Of a stretch of DNA of 9,723 nt, positions 5,554 to 9,723 are shown piece by piece (position 1 is the first letter of the stretch; each line of letters opens with the position of its first letter). The DNA comes from Limnohabitans sp. (GTDB lineage: Bacteria > Pseudomonadota > Gammaproteobacteria > Burkholderiales > Burkholderiaceae_C): positions 1 to 9,723 of the forward strand of contig JAHECM010000034.1 in assembly GCA_024641725.1 (NCBI GenBank), given 5' to 3'. The notes under the pieces were generated by a model that had not been told where the DNA came from, did no database searches, and saw nothing but the letters and a program-made list of their open reading frames with translations. Position numbers and translations under genes: made by a program.

Positions 5554-5874
5554 ATGAAAAATTTTTTCATGCTGTGTGCCGCACTGGCCGGACTTTGGGT
5601 GGGATCGGTGCAGGCGCAGCCCGCCATCTTCAAGGACGCCGACCTGGCAATGGGCAGCAAGCTGATGGCCGACAACAAATGCGTGGAATGCCACGCCTCC
5701 AAGGTGCCCGGCGATGGCAGCGCGGTGTACAAGCCGCAGGGCCGCATCAACACGCCGGGCTTGCTGCGTGGCATGGTCGAGCAGTGCAACACCGAGCTGA
5801 ACCTGGGCATGTTCCCCGAAGAGGTCAGTGCTGTGGCTGCGGTGCTCAACCGTGACCACTATAAGTTTAAATAA
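5554..5874 (+). CDS. Small monoheme cytochrome c with an extra cysteine
   Basis: A 106-residue secreted protein with a signal peptide of about 21 residues (cut after VQA) and one heme site, CVECH (43-47). The rest is short: a Gly/Lys-rich linker, then NTPGLLRGMVEQCNTELNLGMFPEE (67-90, written here in part as NTPGLL and EQCNTELNLGMFPEE), and a hydrophobic helix ending in HYKFK. Candidate axial ligands are Met86 and Met74. Cys78 is an extra cysteine outside the heme motif and could form a disulfide or bind iron. I do not recognise it as SoxX or as a c551; it is a small class I-like cytochrome of unknown partner. The ribosome site AAGGA (5540-5544) follows a terminator directly, and no promoter fits between that terminator and the ATG, so expression must come through read-through. 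Its last codons overlap an AT-rich stretch. Confidence 0.82.
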   Translation: MKNFFMLCAALAGLWVGSVQAQPAIFKDADLAMGSKLMADNKCVECHASKVPGDGSAVYKPQGRINTPGLLRGMVEQCNTELNLGMFPEEVSAVAAVLNRDHYKFK

Positions 5875-5929
5875 GTATTTTCTTATGTAGGGTAAGCCTG
5901 TATAGACCCTGTCGGGCTTGACGCTGAAA

Positions 5930-5957
5930 ATATGAATCGTTACTCGCTTATATTGTC
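5930..5957 (+). promoter_or_regulatory. AT-rich two-block element, copy 3, in DUF302-fadL promoter region
   Basis: ATATGAAT (5930-5937) and CTTATATTGTC (5947-5957) are separated by CGTTACTCG. The block TTATATTGT is identical to one in copy 2 (4591-4599). TTGACG (5918-5923) lies upstream and could be a -35 box with a weak -10 (TACTCG, 5941-5946). The span lies 45-73 nt before the DUF302 start at 6003. Confidence 0.4.
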
Positions 5958-6002
5958 GAGTTCTGATGGTTAACCCGTGCAACTGATTTTTTGGAGATAC
6001 AC

Positions 6003-6575
6003 ATGCGCACTTCTTGGACTTTTCTGAAATGGGCCGTGCTGGCCTCGTCTGTATGGCTGACCGGCTGTGGCTCGATCGCCACCCTGGGCAAACTGGAAGA
6101 CGGCGCCGGTGCTGAAGCTTCGCGCATGTGGGACCGTTGGGTGGATGGCGGTGGCGACATTGCGGTGGCCACCACCTGGGAGCGCAAGGTGCAGCCGGGC
6201 GTGACCGCCAACGACATCGAGCAAGCGCTGCGCAGTGTCGCGACCGAGCGCAACATGAAAGAAGTGGGCATCTTGCCCCTGTCCAAAGAGCTTGAGGCCC
6301 GTACAGGCCAAAAGCAAAAGCTGCTGACCGTGTATTCCTTCTGCACCCCCACCACGGCCCGCCGCATGGTGGACTTCAGCCCGCACATGGCCGCCTACCT
6401 GCCTTGCCGCGTCACGGTGGTGGAAAAAGAAGACGGCCTGTGGCTCTACACACTCAACATGGACATGATGGTCAAGATGGGCCGCAAGCTGCCCTCACCC
6501 CTGAAAGAAGAAGCCCGCGCCGTGCGCGACACCATCTGGGAAATGATGGAACGCGCCTCTAAGGGCGAAATCTGA
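6003..6575 (+). CDS. DUF302-domain lipoprotein
   Basis: A 190-residue lipoprotein. The signal peptide ends in the lipobox LTGC (Cys22). A region of 23-65 with WDRWVDGGGD leads to a DUF302-like domain (about 68-160). The marks are DIEQALRSVATERNMKEVG (71-89), YSFCTPTTARRMVDFSP (111-127), AYLPCRVTVVE (131-141) and a short strand LYTLNMDMM. The paired YSFC and LPC cysteines (Cys114, Cys135) match the conserved positions of DUF302 proteins, which have no settled biochemical role. A charged helical tail (165-190) follows. The ATG at 6003 has GGAG 6 nt upstream; the TTG at 5991 would use the ribosome site itself as coding sequence. fadL follows 35 nt later, so the two are probably one operon. The placement beside soxCD suggests an envelope role in sulfur metabolism. 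This is an inference. Confidence 0.8.
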   Translation: MRTSWTFLKWAVLASSVWLTGCGSIATLGKLEDGAGAEASRMWDRWVDGGGDIAVATTWERKVQPGVTANDIEQALRSVATERNMKEVGILPLSKELEARTGQKQKLLTVYSFCTPTTARRMVDFSPHMAAYLPCRVTVVEKEDGLWLYTLNMDMMVKMGRKLPSPLKEEARAVRDTIWEMMERASKGEI

Positions 6576-6610
6576 GCCAACGACTGAACTCACAACACCA
6601 AGGACACCCT

Positions 6611-7930
6611 ATGAACAAGATCAATGCAATGCGCGCCACCGCCGTGGCTGTGGGCATGCTGGCCGCTGGCCAGGCCTGGGCGACCAACGGCATGCTGATG
6701 GAGGGCTACGGCCCTGTGGCTCTGGGCATGGGCGGCGCTGCGCAAGCCTATGACAACGGCACGGCCGGCATGATGAACAACCCTGCCACCTTGCAGTTGG
6801 GCGCCAACGGCACCCGCGTGGACATGGCTTTGGGCCTTTTGGGCCCCAACGTCAGCGCCATGGGTGAAAAATCCGGCGGCACGTCGTATGTCATGCCCGC
6901 GCTGGGCTGGGTGCGCAAGAACGACCAATTCAGCTATGGCATCGGAATTTTTGGCCAGGGCGGCATGGGCACCGAATACGCGGCCAACAGCATGAACGCT
7001 GCTGGCACCAACGAACCCGTGCGCTCCGAATTGGCTGTGGGCCGTGTGATCTTTCCGGTCAGCTACCGTGCCACTGACAAGTTGAACCTGGGGGCCAGCC
7101 TGGACTACACCTGGGCCAGCTTGGACATGCGCATGGCCGCAGGGCTTGCGCAGTTGGGCAGCATGTACAGCGGCGGCACAGGCAATTTCGCGCCAGCCAA
7201 CCTGCCAGGTTTAATGGCTCAACCGGGCCTCACAACCGCTCGCATCGACTTTTCGGACAACAACAAGTTCACGGGTGCTGCCAAATCCTCGGGTTTCACC
7301 GGCAAGCTGGGCGCGACGTTCCAAGTGGACAAAGACCTGACCTTGGGCGCTTCCTACCACCTCAAAACAAATTTGGGTGACCTCAAGACCAATGCCACAG
7401 GCGCCAGTTTGACCATGGGGTCCTCCATGCCCGGTCGCATGACGGTGCGTGACTTTCAGATGCCGGCCATGTGGGCTGTGGGTGCTTCTTGGAACGCCAG
7501 CAGCCAGCTGCAGTGGGTGGGCGATGTCAAACGCATCGGCTGGTCCAGCGTGATGAAAAACTTCAACATGACGTTTGACAACGCAGGCGGCTCGATGAGC
7601 TTCACCTTGCCGCAAAACTGGGCAGACCAGACGGTGGTGTCTTTGGGCGGCGCTTACAAGATCGACAGCGCTTGGACCGCACGCGCGGGCTACAGCCACT
7701 CGAGCAACCCCATCCCTGACGCGACGGTGAACCCCTTGTTCCCTGCGATCGTCAAGGACCACTACACGGCGGGTTTTGGCTACCAAATCAGCAAAACCAT
7801 GAGCCTGGACGCGGCCGTTTCGCATGCGCCCACGGTCACGGTGAACGCGGCGGCATTGCAGGGCATGCCCAATTCGACGATCACCCACAGCCAAACCAAC
7901 TACCAGCTCATGCTGAGCACACGCTACTGA
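6611..7930 (+). CDS. FadL/OmpP1/TodX-family outer-membrane channel
   Basis: A 439-residue outer-membrane beta-barrel protein. The signal peptide (1-24, cut after AWA) is followed by TNGMLMEGYGPVALGMGGA, the N-terminal hatch segment typical of the FadL family, then NPATLQLG, another family mark. The chain then alternates polar and aromatic residues as barrel strands do, and ends in MLSTRY with a C-terminal aromatic residue for barrel insertion. FadL proteins move hydrophobic small molecules (fatty acids, aromatics) through the outer membrane. The ligand here is not given by the sequence. AAGGA (6600-6604) lies 6 nt before the ATG. It is downstream of the DUF302 lipoprotein gene, with soxC following after a separate promoter region. 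A role in taking up hydrophobic sulfur or an organic co-substrate is possible but unproven. The annotation as fadL-type is firm; the exact orthology is not. Confidence 0.9.
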   Translation: MNKINAMRATAVAVGMLAAGQAWATNGMLMEGYGPVALGMGGAAQAYDNGTAGMMNNPATLQLGANGTRVDMALGLLGPNVSAMGEKSGGTSYVMPALGWVRKNDQFSYGIGIFGQGGMGTEYAANSMNAAGTNEPVRSELAVGRVIFPVSYRATDKLNLGASLDYTWASLDMRMAAGLAQLGSMYSGGTGNFAPANLPGLMAQPGLTTARIDFSDNNKFTGAAKSSGFTGKLGATFQVDKDLTLGASYHLKTNLGDLKTNATGASLTMGSSMPGRMTVRDFQMPAMWAVGASWNASSQLQWVGDVKRIGWSSVMKNFNMTFDNAGGSMSFTLPQNWADQTVVSLGGAYKIDSAWTARAGYSHSSNPIPDATVNPLFPAIVKDHYTAGFGYQISKTMSLDAAVSHAPTVTVNAAALQGMPNSTITHSQTNYQLMLSTRY

Positions 7931-7941
7931 GCTGCGGCGCG

Positions 7942-7971
7942 CCGCTGCCCCGGATGATTTTGGGGCAGCGG
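7942..7971 (+). terminator. Hairpin after the FadL gene
   Basis: A 10-bp perfect stem (CCGCTGCCCC at 7942-7951, GGGGCAGCGG at 7962-7971) with a 10-nt loop lies 11 nt after the fadL stop. No T-run follows, so it may be a weak terminator or a 3' end stabiliser. The rest of the 200-nt gap to soxC holds the AT-rich promoter element and an untranslated leader. Confidence 0.45.
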
Positions 7972-8011
7972 ATTCACAGTTGTCATGTTGTATTCAGTTT
8001 GGGCTTGTATC

Positions 8012-8039
8012 GTATATATTCGTGATTTCTAATATATGA
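8012..8039 (+). promoter_or_regulatory. AT-rich two-block element, copy 4, with perfect dyad, upstream of soxC
   Basis: ATATATT (8014-8020) and AATATAT (8031-8037) form a perfect inverted repeat with a 10-nt spacer. The span aligns with the copy before the thioredoxin-like gene (19 of 28 identical, ungapped). Dyads of this AT-rich kind are typical operator sites for ArsR-family regulators, which include SoxR, SqrR and BigR sulfur sensors. No regulator gene is present in the window. soxC translation starts about 90 nt downstream. Confidence 0.5.
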
Positions 8040-8130
8040 CGAAATGAACCTCATCGCCCTCCGACGAGCGGTGGAGAAAAACGAATGGCTTGTGCCCACG
8101 CTGCACAGGTCAAAAACCAAAGGAGTTTGT

Positions 8131-9492
8131 GTGAAAGAACACCCAGCATCAGGACGGTTGCTCAAAGCACCCGAGAACTTCCTGACCCAAAGCGGTATCA
8201 AAGAGGTCTTTGCCGAAGGCAAGCAAGGCCGTCGCCACTTCATTCGCAACGCGTTCGCGGCCGCTGCCGCAGGCGCTGCCGTGCCAGCGGCCATGGCGCA
8301 GGGCAACCCGGTGCCCACCGAAGGCGGTGACACGAACATCTTGAACCTGCCCGAGCACGCGACCAATTTGGGCCAAGGCGTGGCGGTTGAGGGTTATGGC
8401 AGTCCGTCCAAGTTCGAGTCGAACTTGCAGCGTCGCCAAAGCCCGGGTTTGACCCAAACCACGCAGGCCTCGGTGTCGTTTGCGCCATTGCAGTCGCTGT
8501 TTGGCATCGTCACACCCAGCGGTTTGCACTTCGAGCGGCATCACCAAGGCTGGTGGGACATTGACCCGTCCAAGCACCGCTTCATGATCAACGGCATGGT
8601 CAAAAAGAACATGGTGTTCACCATGGACGAGATCATGCGTTTGCCCTCTGTATCGCGCTTCCACTTCATTGAGTGCGGTGCCAACACCGCCGTGGACTGG
8701 GGCAATGTGGCCGTGCCCACGGTGCAGTACACGCACGGCATGTTGTCGTGCAGCGAGTTCACCGGCGTGCCGCTGATCACGCTGCTGGAGCTGGCCGGGG
8801 CCGACCTGAAAAACGGCAAGTTTGTGCTGGCCGAGGGGGGCGATGGCTCCTCCATGACCCGCACCATCCCCATGAGCTTGATCACCTCCGGCGAAGTGCT
8901 GGTGGCCTATGGTCAAAACGGCGAGATGCTGCGCCCCGAAAACGGCTACCCCCTGCGCTTGATCGTGCCGGGCGTGCAAGGCGTGAGCTGGGTCAAGTAC
9001 CTGCGCCGCATTGAAGTGGGTGACCAACCCTATGCCGCCAAAGACGAGGCGATCCACTACATCGATTTGCAGCCCGGTGGCTTGCACCGCCAGTACACCA
9101 ACGTGCAGGAATGCAAGAGCGTGGTCACCACCCCCTCGGGCGGTCAGGTGTTGCTGGACAAAGGCTTTTACAACATCACCGGTCTGGCTTGGTCGGGCAA
9201 AGGCAAGATCAAGCGCGTGGACGTGTCCACCGACGGCGGTCGCAATTGGCGACAAGCGCGCTTGGAAACGCCTGTCCTGTCCAAGGCGCTGACGCGCTTT
9301 AACCTCGACTGGGTGTGGGACGGCAAGCCTGCCATCATCCAAAGCCGGGCGCAGGACGAAACGGGTTTTGTGCAACCCACTTACCAACAATTGCGCGCGG
9401 TGCGCGGCACGCGTTCGATCTATCACAACAATGCCATCCAGTCTTGGTTGGTTCAAGAAAACGGCGAGGTGAAAAATGTCCAGGTTTCGTAA
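8131..9492 (+). CDS. soxC: Sulfane dehydrogenase molybdoprotein subunit SoxC
   Basis: A 453-residue periplasmic molybdoenzyme subunit of the sulfite oxidase family. With SoxD it oxidises sulfane sulfur bound to the SoxYZ carrier. The GTG at 8131 is chosen because GGAG (8122-8125) is 5 nt upstream and the product matches SoxC length. An in-frame ATG at 8044 would add 29 residues. A twin-arginine signal GRRHFIR (33-39) precedes an Ala-rich stretch and a cut near AMAQ. Family marks are the FERHHQGWWDIDP block (134-146), FIECGAN with Mo-ligand Cys182, HGMLSCSEFTGVPL (202-215), MTRTIPM (242-248), GYPLRLIVPGVQG (272-284), and the dimerisation domain with VDVSTDGGRNWR (363-374). The loop after Cys182 (GANTAVDWGN) differs from the usual SGNG. 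It overlaps soxD by 17 nt. It has its own promoter region. Confidence 0.95.
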   Translation: MKEHPASGRLLKAPENFLTQSGIKEVFAEGKQGRRHFIRNAFAAAAAGAAVPAAMAQGNPVPTEGGDTNILNLPEHATNLGQGVAVEGYGSPSKFESNLQRRQSPGLTQTTQASVSFAPLQSLFGIVTPSGLHFERHHQGWWDIDPSKHRFMINGMVKKNMVFTMDEIMRLPSVSRFHFIECGANTAVDWGNVAVPTVQYTHGMLSCSEFTGVPLITLLELAGADLKNGKFVLAEGGDGSSMTRTIPMSLITSGEVLVAYGQNGEMLRPENGYPLRLIVPGVQGVSWVKYLRRIEVGDQPYAAKDEAIHYIDLQPGGLHRQYTNVQECKSVVTTPSGGQVLLDKGFYNITGLAWSGKGKIKRVDVSTDGGRNWRQARLETPVLSKALTRFNLDWVWDGKPAIIQSRAQDETGFVQPTYQQLRAVRGTRSIYHNNAIQSWLVQENGEVKNVQVS

Positions 9493-9723
9493 GACCGTTT
9501 CTGCGTTGCTTTTGCTGACGGCAGCGCTTGCCGCTGGGGTCGCAGCCGCACAGGGCACCAACTATCCAGGCATTGGCCGAGATGCCACCGCCAAAGAGGT
9601 GGCCAAGTGGGACATTGACGTGCGCCCCGACTTCAAGGGCTTGCCCGCCGGCTCCGGCTCGGTGGCCAAAGGCCAAGACGTGTGGGAGGGCAAATGCGCC
9701 CATTGCCACGGTATTTTTGGCGA
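9476..9723 (+). CDS. soxD: Sulfane dehydrogenase cytochrome subunit SoxD (3' truncated)
   Basis: The first 82 residues of SoxD, the cytochrome c subunit that takes electrons from SoxC; the gene runs past the right edge. The ATG at 9476 follows GAGG (9466-9469) and overlaps the 3' end of soxC by 17 nt in another frame, which suggests translational coupling. A signal peptide (about 1-26, ending AAAQ) precedes the mature protein. It contains YPGIGRDATAKEVAKWDIDV (31-50), RPDFKGLPAGSGSV (51-64) and the first heme site CAHCH (74-78). The WDIDVRPDFKGLPxGSGSV block is highly typical of SoxD. The second heme site of the usual diheme SoxD would lie beyond the edge. Confidence 0.93.
   Translation, partial: MSRFRKTVSALLLLTAALAAGVAAAQGTNYPGIGRDATAKEVAKWDIDVRPDFKGLPAGSGSVAKGQDVWEGKCAHCHGIFG

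Noticed and set aside
5891..5920. Possible terminator hairpin after the mini-cytochrome (AAGCCT with GGGCTT)
   Set aside because: Only six pairs including a G-T wobble, a long loop and no T-run.
5965..5985. A six-codon upstream ORF (ATG to TGA) before the DUF302 gene
   Set aside because: No ribosome site and no stalling motif; so short an ORF is expected by chance.
8149..9561. A minus-strand open frame of 470 codons opposite soxC
   Set aside because: It mirrors soxC and part of soxD; composition is His, Gly, Ala and Val-rich with no family marks.

Overview
The window is part of a sulfur-oxidation (sox-type) accessory region, most likely from a betaproteobacterium of the order Burkholderiales (Comamonadaceae-like). 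The taxonomic guess rests on GC-rich coding sequence with AT-rich promoter islands, the styles of SoxC and cytochrome c4, and the gene company. It is an inference, not a database result. No mobile elements, tRNAs, rRNAs or CRISPR arrays were seen. The longest stretch without a gene is about 200 bp (7931-8130), and it is described below.

Layout from left to right. (1) The 3' part of a flavocytochrome c sulfide dehydrogenase flavoprotein (fccB/soxF) is followed, across an intrinsic terminator, by a diheme cytochrome c4-type gene, its probable electron-accepting partner. (2) A minus-strand pair encodes a YeeE/YedE (TsuA-type) thiosulfate permease and a cytoplasmic single-domain rhodanese. (3) A plus-strand SoxS-like periplasmic thioredoxin-fold protein is divergent from the permease. 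(4) A minus-strand SAM-dependent methyltransferase is divergent from a lipoprotein rhodanese. (5) Two small monoheme cytochromes c follow the rhodanese, with a very strong terminator between them. (6) A DUF302 lipoprotein and a FadL/OmpP1 outer-membrane barrel form a two-gene unit. (7) soxC is complete, and soxD overlaps it and runs off the right edge. The rest of a Sox system (soxYZ, soxAX, soxB) is not in the window and may lie downstream of soxD.

How the parts fit. FccAB would oxidise sulfide in the periplasm. SoxCD would oxidise sulfane sulfur bound to SoxY. The small cytochromes would carry electrons to the respiratory chain. The SoxS-like protein would keep a Sox cysteine reduced. The permease and cytoplasmic rhodanese would take in and use thiosulfate. 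The lipoprotein rhodanese, DUF302 lipoprotein and FadL barrel look like a cell-envelope module that could handle sulfane or hydrophobic sulfur; this last step is speculation.

Three non-coding points stand out. A related AT-rich two-block element occurs in four promoter regions, upstream of the thioredoxin, lipoprotein rhodanese, DUF302-fadL and soxC units, and suggests shared control, possibly by an ArsR-family persulfide sensor. Twice, an intrinsic terminator ends only 11-14 nt before the start codon of a cytochrome gene, so that gene must be expressed by read-through or attenuation. The permease-thioredoxin promoter region also carries a degenerate 6-bp tandem repeat.
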